7,442 nucleotides of DNA from Candidatus Avoscillospira stercoripullorum (GCA_018712905.1 DVGD01000196.1:1-7442), one strand, 5' to 3'. Positions 1-5,745 are shown, counted from the stretch's first letter. Notes: a model not told the origin generated them from the sequence alone. Made by a program: numbers and translations.

Positions 1-4
1 GTAG

Positions 5-62
5 GGCGGCATGCCCTCATGCCGCCGCCCGCAGGGGTCGATTGGAGATCGACCCCTGCGGG
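5..62. repeat. Tandem GTAGGG-type palindromic intergenic repeats
   Basis: Two perfect hairpins stand side by side. The first has a 9-bp stem (5-13 with 18-26) and a CCCT loop, and is headed by GTAGGG at position 1. The second has a 15-bp stem (28-42 with 48-62) around a 5-nt loop. A related palindrome lies at 4011-4035: the sequence AGGGGTCGAT...GATCGACCC is common to it and to the second hairpin here. Short, GC-rich, non-coding palindromes repeated between genes are REP-like. No T-tract follows, so I do not call them terminators. Confidence 0.6.
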
Positions 63-68
63 ATCCCT

Positions 69-100
69 CGCCGCTGCAAGTCCACCTTGCGGCAGCGGCG
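69..100. other. Imperfect hairpin overlapping the -35 box
   Basis: The arms 69-80 and 86-100 pair over 12 bp (CGCCGCT with AGCGGCG, then GCAAG with CTTGC) with a 3-nt bulge at 91-93 and a 5-nt loop. The 3' arm contains the -35 box of the downstream promoter (87-92). It may be the tail of the neighbouring repeat: a smaller GCCGC-AAA-GCGGC hairpin also follows the repeat copy at 4011. A regulatory role is not shown. Confidence 0.4.
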
Positions 101-115
101 GATTCAGGGTATAAT
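87..115 (+). promoter_or_regulatory. Promoter for the pyrF-like operon
   Basis: A -35 box TTGCGG (87-92) and a perfect -10 box TATAAT (110-115) are separated by 17 bp, the ideal SigA spacing. The -10 ends 39 bp before the ATG at 155. The promoter at 5681-5709 has the same -35 hexamer, the same spacing and a similar spacer. Confidence 0.75.
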
Positions 116-154
116 AGAATCAGATTGAAATGCCTTTGGAAAGGATGGTGCCAG

Positions 155-1075
155 ATGTCCATTGACCGCTTGCAGCAGTGCATCCGCGATAAGAAAAACC
201 CCTCCATGGTGAGCCTGGATCCGGTGGCAGACCGTCTGCCGCCCCAGCTGATCGAGCAGGCCGTGGCGGAGAGAGGGGAGACGTTGGCGGCGCTGGCGCT
301 GGCCTATGAGAACTTCTCCCGGGGCATTCTCGAAGCCCTCCAGGACATTGTCCCGGCGGTGAAGGTGCAGCAGGCCTGCTATGCCGCCCTGGGCAGCGCC
401 GGCATGGAAGCCCTGGAGAAGACCCTTGGCTATGCCCGCGAGCTGGGGTACTATGTCCTTTTGGACACCAGCGCAGCTGCCGCCCCCGCCACCGGCGAAG
501 CTCTGGCCAAAAGCTGCTTCGGCGGCTTTACCCTGGGAGAGAAGCACCTGGAGCCGCCCCTTGCCTGCGACGGCCTGGGGATTCTCGCCTACCAGGGAAG
601 CGACGGCACCAAGCCGCTTTTGCCCTATCTTGCCCAGGATAAGAGCCTCTTTCTCTTGGCGCGCAGCGCCAACAAGTCCGCCCGGGAGGTGCAGGATCTC
701 ATCTCCGGCGACCGGGTGGTCTACCAGGTGATGATGGATCTGGCCATGCGCTGGTGCGGGGAGAAGTTTGGCAAGAGCGGCTATATGGGCATCGGCGTGG
801 TGATCTCCGGCACCCAGCCGGACTTCTTAAAGCGCTTCCGCCGCAAGTACGACCGCCTCTTCTTCCTGGTGCCCGGCTATGGAAGCTGGGGTGCCTACGG
901 CAAGGACGTCCAGCACGCCTTCGACCTGGCCGGTCACGGCGCGGTGATCTGCGCCGGACGCAGCATCCTCTATGCCTATGAAAAATCCGGCGACGCTGCG
1001 GCCTACCGGGAAAAGGCCAGGGAGGCCGCGGAAAAAATGCGCAACAACATCCTTCAATACGTACAGGTGATTTAA
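155..1075 (+). CDS. Catalytically altered orotidine-5'-phosphate decarboxylase paralogue
   Basis: This 306-aa protein matches subfamily 2 of OMP decarboxylases (TIM barrel, last step of UMP synthesis) along its length. Family-like elements, as I recall them, include LDP (21-23), VK (69-70), QGSDG (147-151), ARSANKSAREVQDL (169-182), PGYG (240-243) and the phosphate-side Arg in AGRSILYAY (267-275). The catalytic loop, normally DxKRGD, reads D104-T-S106-A-A-A109: the first Asp stays, but the essential Lys is Ser and the second Asp is Ala. Decarboxylation is therefore unlikely, and I give no gene symbol. The start at 155 has AAGGA (141-145) 9 nt upstream and lies just after the promoter; the open frame back to 11 runs through repeats and the promoter. 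The stop TAA abuts the ATG of the next gene. A regulatory, ligand-binding or new enzymatic role is open. Confidence 0.85.
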   Translation: MSIDRLQQCIRDKKNPSMVSLDPVADRLPPQLIEQAVAERGETLAALALAYENFSRGILEALQDIVPAVKVQQACYAALGSAGMEALEKTLGYARELGYYVLLDTSAAAAPATGEALAKSCFGGFTLGEKHLEPPLACDGLGILAYQGSDGTKPLLPYLAQDKSLFLLARSANKSAREVQDLISGDRVVYQVMMDLAMRWCGEKFGKSGYMGIGVVISGTQPDFLKRFRRKYDRLFFLVPGYGSWGAYGKDVQHAFDLAGHGAVICAGRSILYAYEKSGDAAAYREKAREAAEKMRNNILQYVQVI

Positions 1076-2101
1076 ATGACAACCATCTACCTCATCCGCC
1101 ACGGCGAGGCCGAGGGCAACCTCTATCGCCGCATCCACGGCCAGTTCGACAGCAACATCACACCCCTGGGAAAGCGGCAGATTGCCGCCCTCTCCCGCCG
1201 CTTTGCCTCCATCCCCGTGGATGCCTGCTACGCCAGCGACCTCATCCGCACCCAGACCACTGCCCAGGCCATCTACCGCCCCAAGGGGCTGCCCCTCCAG
1301 CTGGAGCCAAGGTTCCGGGAGATCAATCTGGGCGTGTGGGAGGATCTCACCTTCGGCGAGCTCTATACCTTCCAGTCGGAGGAGATGGCGGTATTCAATA
1401 ACGACCCTGTCCACTGGCAGGTGGAGGGCTCGGAGAACTTTGAAACCTACTCCAGCCGCTTCGTGGAAGCCCTGGACGAGGTGGCAGAGTGCCACAGCGG
1501 CCAGACCGTGGCGATCTTCACCCATGGCTCGGTGCTGCGCGGGGCGCTCATGCGGCTTTTCCCCGGTGCGCCCATTGCGCACAGCGACAACACCGCCGTC
1601 TCCTGCCTTACCTGGGAGCATGGCCGCTATGAGATCCAATTCCTCAACGATAACAGCCATTTGGACGAGAATCTCTCCACCCTGGCCAAGCAGCGCTGGT
1701 GGCGGGAGGGCGGACATGCCAAGGACGTGAATCTCTGGTTCCGGCCGGGGCTGACGGCCATCGACGGCCTGGAGCCGCCGGCAGGGGAGATTGCCTACAC
1801 GGCCTACTCCGAGCATACGCCCGTGGGACTGCTGGTTTTGAACGGCAGCGGGGAGGAGAAGACCGGTGTGCTCCAATATATGGGACTTTCTGAACCCTAC
1901 CGCCGCATGGGACTTTCCGTGCAGCTCTTCGGCCAGGCGATCTATACCTTCCGGGCGCTTGGCATGGCGAATATGGAATTGAGCCTTCAGTCCGAGGATT
2001 TGGCCGCCCTGGCGCGGCAGATGGAGCTTACCTGCGGCGAAGGGGACGTATGTACCGTGGATCTTCGCTACGGCGTCAGCCAGGTGGATCTTACGAAATA
2101 A
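1076..2101 (+). CDS. Histidine phosphatase fused to a GNAT-like acetyltransferase domain
   Basis: The 341-aa product has two parts. Residues 1 to about 195 are a histidine phosphatase (phosphoglycerate mutase superfamily) with a complete catalytic set: R8-H9-G10, R58, E82 and H150 in THGSVLR. Such enzymes remove phosphate from small metabolites or proteins through a phospho-His9 intermediate; the substrate cannot be read from sequence. Residues about 218-341 resemble a GNAT domain: LWFRPG opens it, and YRRMGLS (275-281) fits the R/Q-x-x-G-x-G/A acetyl-CoA loop except for a terminal Ser. The ATG follows the upstream TAA directly, and its ribosome site AGGTGA (1065-1070) lies inside the preceding gene, so translation is probably coupled. 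The two products are likely to share a pathway. The phosphatase call is firm; acetyltransferase activity is less certain because of the Ser. Confidence 0.85.
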   Translation: MTTIYLIRHGEAEGNLYRRIHGQFDSNITPLGKRQIAALSRRFASIPVDACYASDLIRTQTTAQAIYRPKGLPLQLEPRFREINLGVWEDLTFGELYTFQSEEMAVFNNDPVHWQVEGSENFETYSSRFVEALDEVAECHSGQTVAIFTHGSVLRGALMRLFPGAPIAHSDNTAVSCLTWEHGRYEIQFLNDNSHLDENLSTLAKQRWWREGGHAKDVNLWFRPGLTAIDGLEPPAGEIAYTAYSEHTPVGLLVLNGSGEEKTGVLQYMGLSEPYRRMGLSVQLFGQAIYTFRALGMANMELSLQSEDLAALARQMELTCGEGDVCTVDLRYGVSQVDLTK

Positions 2102-2108
2102 TAGAAAA

Positions 2109-2139
2109 GGAGCTGCCGATTGGCAGCTCCCCGTTTTTT
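2109..2139. terminator. Bidirectional intrinsic terminator
   Basis: A perfect 9-bp stem GGAGCTGCC (2109-2117) with GGCAGCTCC (2122-2130) closes a GATT loop. On the plus strand CCG then six Ts follow (2134-2139), ending the phosphatase operon 8 nt after its stop. On the minus strand the stem is followed by TTTTCTATTATTT, so it can also end the convergent lipoprotein gene, whose stop overlaps the plus-strand T-tract. Confidence 0.9.
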
Positions 2140-2404
2140 ACCGGCCGCCGGTCATGCCGGTGCCGGCCTCCAGGCCATTGCTGGTGGAGGCGCCGGACTG
2201 CGGCGCGGGCGCTCTGCGCCCGGCCTTGGGCATGGGCAAATCCTCTTCCAGGTAGCGGTTGGTGCCGTTGACGCGGCCGTCGTCGGTGGTAGAGACATTG
2301 CCGTCGGGCATGGGATCGTCGTAGTAAACCGATCCACTGCAGCCGCTGAGCACACCCGCCAGCAGCATTGCCGCCAGCAGGGCAGTCAAAGTACGCTTCA
2401 TCAT
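2138..2404 (-). CDS. Small secreted lipoprotein of unknown function
   Basis: This 88-aa protein has a clear lipoprotein signal: KR near the N-terminus, a hydrophobic stretch at about residues 6-18, and the lipobox L-S-G-C with the acylated Cys at 22. The mature part of about 67 residues is polar, rich in D, G, S, T and P, and has no domain I recognise, so it would be a short, probably disordered, membrane-tethered tail. Two adjacent ATGs are possible. AGGAGG (minus strand, 2416-2411) is 6 nt from the first (2404) and 9 nt from the second (2401); I chose the first, but this changes only one residue. It is convergent with the phosphatase gene and shares its terminator. A real gene is supported by signal peptide, ribosome site and terminator together. 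Confidence 0.8.
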   Translation of the reverse strand: MMKRTLTALLAAMLLAGVLSGCSGSVYYDDPMPDGNVSTTDDGRVNGTNRYLEEDLPMPKAGRRAPAPQSGASTSNGLEAGTGMTGGR

Positions 2405-2427
2405 TTCTTCCCTCCTGCTATTTCAAC

Positions 2428-2518
2428 GATCAATTGATCCGGTACATGCGTATTATTTGTAACCCTTTCACGAATATGCTGGCAATGGATGTCAGCATTT
2501 CTAAAACTATCAATTGAT
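2428..2518. promoter_or_regulatory. Paired ATCAATTGAT palindromes (candidate operators)
   Basis: The perfect 10-bp palindrome ATCAATTGAT occurs twice, at 2429-2438 (extended to 12 bp as GATCAATTGATC, 2428-2439) and at 2509-2518. The second overlaps the -35 box of the ferredoxin promoter (2514-2519); the first lies in the leader region of the divergent lipoprotein gene. This placement fits a dimeric repressor acting on both genes. No regulator is encoded beside them. Confidence 0.45.
2456..2485 (-). promoter_or_regulatory. Weak candidate promoter of the lipoprotein gene
   Basis: On the minus strand TTGCCA (2485-2480) and TACAAA (2461-2456) are 18 bp apart, upstream of the lipoprotein start at 2404. 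The -10 match is only 4 of 6, so this is tentative. Confidence 0.3.
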
Positions 2519-2542
2519 TTCTCGCAGAAGCCCATGTATAAT
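2514..2542 (+). promoter_or_regulatory. Promoter of the polyferredoxin gene
   Basis: The -35 box TTGATT (2514-2519), a 17-bp spacer and a perfect TATAAT (2537-2542) make a good SigA-type promoter, 34 bp before the ATG at 2577. Confidence 0.75.
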
Positions 2543-2576
2543 AGAACAAGAATTATGAACATAAAGGGGAATCACC

Positions 2577-2963
2577 ATGAAAAGACTCTCTGTGAAAAAA
2601 GGCGAGACCTGCATGGCGTGCCTGGAGTGCATGCGCGCGTGCTCCGTGGCCTTCTATAAGGAATTTGACCCGGACAAGTCCTGTATCCAGATCATCGATC
2701 GCAACGGCGCCGCCAAGCCCATGACCTGCGTCCAGTGCGGCAAGTGCGCCACCGTCTGCGAGCACGGCGCCATCACCCAGAACGCCAAGGGTGTGTACAT
2801 GATTAACAAGAAGCTCTGCGTGGGCTGCGGCAAGTGCAAGGACATCTGCCCCTTCCATGTGCTGGTGAAGGCCGAGGACAGCCCCGTGGCCAGCAAGTGC
2901 ATCGCCTGCGGCATCTGCGTCAAGGCCTGCCCCATGGAAATCCTGGAAATCGTGGAAAAGTGA
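2577..2963 (+). CDS. Polyferredoxin with four [4Fe-4S] cluster motifs
   Basis: This 128-aa cytoplasmic electron carrier has four C-x2-C-x2-C-x3-C motifs: Cys 12/15/18/22, 51/54/57/61, 81/84/87/91 and 108/111/114/118. The last two are followed by Pro (P92, P119), as in classic bacterial ferredoxins. Cys36 is extra. There is no signal peptide or membrane segment. The pattern resembles the iron-sulfur subunits of the HycB/CooF/AOR type that wire a catalytic subunit to other carriers, but no oxidoreductase lies in the window, so the partner is unknown. The ATG follows AAGGGGA (2564-2570) by 6 nt. The gene has its own promoter and terminator. A regulated operator is suggested by the palindrome over its -35 box. 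The redox role is firm; the pathway is not. Confidence 0.9.
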   Translation: MKRLSVKKGETCMACLECMRACSVAFYKEFDPDKSCIQIIDRNGAAKPMTCVQCGKCATVCEHGAITQNAKGVYMINKKLCVGCGKCKDICPFHVLVKAEDSPVASKCIACGICVKACPMEILEIVEK

Positions 2964-2970
2964 TTGCTTG

Positions 2971-3007
2971 AAAAAATGCAGTGCCCCGCGGGACATTGCA
3001 TTTTTTT
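2971..3007 (+). terminator. Intrinsic terminator after the polyferredoxin
   Basis: AAAAAATGCAGTGCCC (2971-2986) pairs with the stretch 2990-3006 around a tight loop, with one bulged A (2993) and one G-U pair. It ends in seven Ts (3001-3007). It begins 8 nt after the stop and ends 21 nt before the next start codon. Confidence 0.85.
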
Positions 3008-3027
3008 CAACCATGGGAGGAACCAAT

Positions 3028-3315
3028 ATGATTTTGCCGTGGAACCGTAAAAAGTTCTTTGTGGGGAGCGACGCCCAGGAGGCTGCCCGGGTCTGGTCGA
3101 CCCTCCAGGCCAACCACATCCCCTATAGCCTTACCACCAAGGGCATGGAGCCCACCATGGTGCGGGGCATTCACGCCAACATGGCCGCCGGCGTCACCAA
3201 GGGCGCTGCGCGCTATGCAGATGTTACCCGCCCCATGAACCTTCTCTATACGATTTACGTCCGAAAGGGCGACTACGAGGCAGCGCGCAAGCTTTTGTCC
3301 TATCATCCCGAATAA
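3028..3315 (+). CDS. Conserved-looking 95-aa protein, possibly DUF2007-like
   Basis: I do not firmly recognise this protein. It is short, soluble and without a signal peptide. The layout KKFFVGSDAQEAARVWSTLQ (8-27), then NHIPYSL, and near the C-terminus YTIYVRKGDYEAARKLL resembles the alpha-beta pattern of DUF2007 (putative signal-transducing) proteins: a strand, a helix choosing between residues, and a final strand plus helix. This is a fold-level impression only. The start at 3028 has GGGAGG (3015-3020) 7 nt upstream. An in-frame ATG at 3013 has only the terminator T-tract before it, and TTG at 2968 lies before the terminator hairpin, so both are rejected. No separate promoter is obvious, so it may depend on read-through from the ferredoxin gene. 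Confidence 0.75.
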   Translation: MILPWNRKKFFVGSDAQEAARVWSTLQANHIPYSLTTKGMEPTMVRGIHANMAAGVTKGAARYADVTRPMNLLYTIYVRKGDYEAARKLLSYHPE

Positions 3316-3319
3316 AAAG

Positions 3320-3366
3320 TCACCCCGCCCTTTTTCCTGCATAGTATGGGAGAAAAGGTGGGGTGA
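3320..3366 (+). promoter_or_regulatory. Hairpin covering the ytaF ribosome binding site
   Basis: TCACCCC (3320-3326) pairs with GGGGTGA (3360-3366), and an inner CC/TTTT arm (3328-3334) pairs imperfectly with AAAAGG (3353-3358). The 3' arm holds the purine-rich ribosome site for the TTG start at 3371. After the stem comes TGTTTTG, so the structure could work either as a weak terminator for the 95-aa gene or as a lid on translation of the next. Both are inference. Confidence 0.4.
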
Positions 3367-3370
3367 TGTT

Positions 3371-3994
3371 TTGCTGCAAGACGGGATTCTGGTGCTGGCG
3401 CTGGTGGTGGACGCGTTTTTGGCATGCTTTGCCTACGGCGTGGAGGAAATTGAAATCCCTTTGGGATCGGCGTGCCTCATGGGCGCCATCGGTACCTGCG
3501 TGCTGCTCCTTTCCATGCTGGTTACCGCGCCCCTCCGGCAGGTGCTTCCGCCCCGGCTTACCACCATCGCCGGAAGCGCGATTTTGTTTGGCATCGGCCT
3601 CCTTTCGGCCTTTCAGAATTCCCTCAAGGCGTTTCTTTCCAAAAAACGCAACGCCCGGGGGCGCATGCGGTTTCACTGGGCGGGGATCTCCTTTGCCATC
3701 ACCGTGTACTTAGATGAGACCCAGGCCGACGCCGACCACTCCAAGCGTCTATCCCTGCGGGAGGCGGCCATGTTGGGGTGCGTCCTCTCCCTGGACTCCC
3801 TGGCCATCGGCTTTGGGAGCGGGCTGGGGCAGCACAACTATCTTTTCCTGGGACTCTTTTCCCTGCTTCTCCACCCGCTGGCCATTCTCCTGGCCTACCG
3901 CCTGGGGAAAAGCGCCGCGGGGAAGCTGCCTGCAGGCTGCGGCGCTGCCGGCGGGATATTACTCATGGTGCTGGCCATCTCCAAGCTGTGCTGA
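3371..3994 (+). CDS. ytaF: YtaF-family sporulation membrane protein (MntP-like)
   Basis: The 207-aa polytopic membrane protein matches the YtaF family, relatives of the MntP manganese exporters, at the usual length (about 210 aa). It shows the internal repeat of that fold: VVDAFLACFAYG (12-23) and LSLDSLAIGFGSG (139-151) are matching helices with the conserved Asp at 14 and 142. Before the second is the YtaF stretch ADADHSKRLSLREAAMLG (119-136). About six hydrophobic segments are present. In Bacillus ytaF is linked to sporulation, which suggests a spore former; the transported ion, if any, is not known to me. The start must be TTG at 3371: no in-frame ATG or GTG is near, and GGTGGGGTGA (3357-3366) precedes it. 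An ATG at 3366 is in another frame. Confidence 0.85.
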   Translation: MLQDGILVLALVVDAFLACFAYGVEEIEIPLGSACLMGAIGTCVLLLSMLVTAPLRQVLPPRLTTIAGSAILFGIGLLSAFQNSLKAFLSKKRNARGRMRFHWAGISFAITVYLDETQADADHSKRLSLREAAMLGCVLSLDSLAIGFGSGLGQHNYLFLGLFSLLLHPLAILLAYRLGKSAAGKLPAGCGAAGGILLMVLAISKLC

Positions 3995-4010
3995 ATTTGA
4001 ACAGCACTTT

Positions 4011-4050
4011 GTAGGGGTCGATCTCTGATCGACCCGCGCCGCAAAGCGGC
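4011..4050. repeat. GTAGGGG palindromic intergenic repeat, third copy
   Basis: GTAGGGG is followed by a perfect 9-bp stem GGGTCGATC (4015-4023) with GATCGACCC (4027-4035) around TCT, then a smaller GCCGC-AAA-GCGGC hairpin (4038-4050). The core is shared with 34-55. It lies between two convergent genes and has no T-tract. Confidence 0.55.
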
Positions 4051-4056
4051 CATAGA

Positions 4057-4092
4057 AACGCCCCCGAGGTTTTATTGAACCTCGGGGGCGTT
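4057..4092 (-). terminator. Strong hairpin terminator between convergent genes
   Basis: A perfect 15-bp, GC-rich stem (4057-4071 with 4078-4092) closes a 6-nt loop, 11 nt past the stop of the permease gene. On the minus strand only TTTCTAT follows; on the plus strand TTGGTCTATCTCATT. The T-tracts are weak, but position and stability suit a shared terminator for both converging genes. Confidence 0.7.
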
Positions 4093-4103
4093 GGTCTATC
4101 TCA

Positions 4104-5509
4104 TTAGTGGGTCAGGAAGAAGGTCAGGGCGAAGAGAATGGCGATGATCCAGGTGGCGATGCTGAGCTCCTTGGCCTTGCCGGAGAAGACTTTGATGACC
4201 ACGCAGGAGATCAGGCCGAAAGCAATGCCGTAGGAGATGTTGTAGGTGAAGACCATCACGGCGATGGTGAGGAAGCCGGGCAGCGCCTTGGCGGGATCGT
4301 CCCAGGCGATGTTCTTGACGCCGGACATCATCAGAACGCCCACGTAGATGAGCGCCGTGGCGGTGGCGTAGGTGGGGATCAGCTGTGCCACAGGCGCCAG
4401 GAACATGGCGATGAAGAACAGCGTGGCGGTGACCAGGGAGGCGAGGCCGGTGCGGCCGCCCTCGGAGATGCCGGAGGAGGACTCCACGAAGGTGGTGACG
4501 GTGGAGGTACCGCAGACGGCGCCCACGCAGGTGGCGATGGCGTCGGCCATCATGGCGCGGTTCATGTTGGGAACCTCGCCCTTCTCGGTGAGCATGTTGC
4601 CGGCGGAGCAGGCGCCGTAGAGGGTGCCCAGGGTGTCGAACATGTCAACCATGCAGAAGGCCAGCATGGTGGTGATGAACATGACGATGAAGCTGCCGAT
4701 GCCGTTGGCGGCGATGTAGGCCGAGAAGTCGAAGCCTTCCTTGAAGACCCGCAGGAAGGACAGCTCGCCGAACTCCTTGAAGGCGCCGAAGAAGTCGCTG
4801 GCCAGGTTGGGGGCGACGCTGGAGGCGTAGAAGCCGTCCACGGTGAGGAGGCCGAGGACGTAGTACGCCACAGCCGAGCCCAGGATGCCCCACAGAACGG
4901 CGCCGCGCACCTTCTTGTGGGCGAGGATGGCGATGGCCAGCAGGCCGAAGATGGTCACCAGCATGGGCATGATGGTAGCCCAGGTGGCGGAGCCGGAGTA
5001 GACGTTAAAGGAGTTGAGGGCGACGCAGGTAGAGGAGTCGCTCACCACGATGCCGGCGTTCTGGAAGCCGATGAAGGCGATGAACAAGCCGATACCGGCG
5101 GAGAGGCCACCTTGACCTCCTGGGGGATGCCCTCGAAGATCAGCTTTCTAAGGCCGGTGAGGGTGAGGAGCAGGAAGACCAGGCCGTCCACCAGCACCAG
5201 CACCAGGGTGTTGGCGTAGGAGAGACCCATGCCCAGGCAGACGGTGTAGACGAAGTAGGCATTGAGACCCATGCCGGAGGCCTGCGCCAGGGGCAGGTTG
5301 GACAGAAGACCGATGAGCACGGTGCCGACGACGGCAGAGAGGGCGGTGGCAATGTAGACCGCGCCATAGGTGACGTCGGGGCTGAGGGTGGCGAACATGC
5401 CTGCGTTGACCATGAGGATGTAGGCCATGGCCATGAAGGTGGTGAGGCCGGCAAAGACCTCAGTACGGACGGTTGAACCGCGTTCCTGGATGTGGAACCG
5501 CTTTTCCAT
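4104..5509 (-). pseudogene. AzgA/PbuG-type purine permease with a one-base frameshift
   Basis: The gene encodes a NCS2/AzgA-family transporter that imports guanine/hypoxanthine-type purines through many membrane segments. Signatures are GLTTFMAMAYILMVNAG near the N-terminus, GMGLNAYF, VDMFDTLGTLYG and TSTVTTFVESSSGISEGGRTG. The reading frame breaks: the 5' part runs 5509 to about 5108 and the rest continues one frame over, from about 5107 to the stop at 4104. Adding one base to the CC at 5107-5108 would give EVKVGLSAGIGLFIAFIGFQ, as expected for the family, and a full-length protein of 468 aa. Both halves are otherwise intact, so the break is very recent or a sequencing error. The start at 5509 has AAGGAGGG (5525-5518) 8 nt away; ATG 5545 is less suitable. 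Divergent from a phosphoribosyltransferase, it fits purine salvage. Confidence 0.85.
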
Positions 5510-5561
5510 AGAACTTTCCCTCCTTACAAAATTTGAGCCCAGCATACTTTTTGATAGTTAG

Positions 5562-5590
5562 ATTATAAACAAATTGTGAACAAATTACAA
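5562..5590 (-). promoter_or_regulatory. Promoter of the purine permease gene
   Basis: On the minus strand TTGTAA (5590-5585), a 17-bp spacer and a perfect TATAAT (5567-5562) lie 52 bp before the ATG at 5509. The implied leader is under about 50 nt. The spacer holds TTGT-GA-ACAA (5574-5583), a small palindrome that could bind a regulator. Confidence 0.7.
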
Positions 5591-5680
5591 GAGCTCTCCA
5601 AATCTTGCCATGTCAAAATTCGCCGGTAATTTTCAGAACATTGCCTATTGACAAAAGTCACGTTTCTTGCTTCTGCGGAC

Positions 5681-5709
5681 TTGCGGCATTGGGGCGGATC
5701 GATTATAAT
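5681..5709 (+). promoter_or_regulatory. Promoter of the phosphoribosyltransferase gene
   Basis: TTGCGG (5681-5686), a 17-bp spacer and TATAAT (5704-5709) precede the ATG at 5746 by 36 bp. The -35 box extends to TTGCGGCA and the spacer includes GGCGGAT, as in the promoter at 87-115. A TTGACA at 5648-5653 has no matching -10 box. Confidence 0.7.
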
Positions 5710-5745
5710 AATCATGGATGCACAGAAAAAAGGAGAGCTGAAACT

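Noticed and set aside
11..154. N-terminal extension of the decarboxylase-like protein back to position 11
   Set aside because: It would translate the palindromic repeats and the promoter, and has no ribosome site. The homologous protein begins at 155 behind AAGGA.
827..1876. 349-codon open frame on the minus strand across the first two genes
   Set aside because: It spans two well-supported plus-strand genes, has no recognisable domain and no ribosome site.
2968..3027. TTG 2968 or ATG 3013 as start of the 95-aa gene
   Set aside because: TTG 2968 precedes the terminator hairpin of the ferredoxin gene and would translate it; ATG 3013 has only the T-tract before it. ATG 3028 has a good GGGAGG.
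4107..5219. 370-codon open frame on the plus strand opposite the permease
   Set aside because: Its product is a low-complexity Gly/Asp/Glu/His chain, the usual antisense shadow of a GC-rich membrane protein gene.
5510..5561. Purine riboswitch in the permease leader
   Set aside because: The promoter leaves under 50 nt of leader, too short for the aptamer of about 65-70 nt, and the conserved loop sequences are absent.
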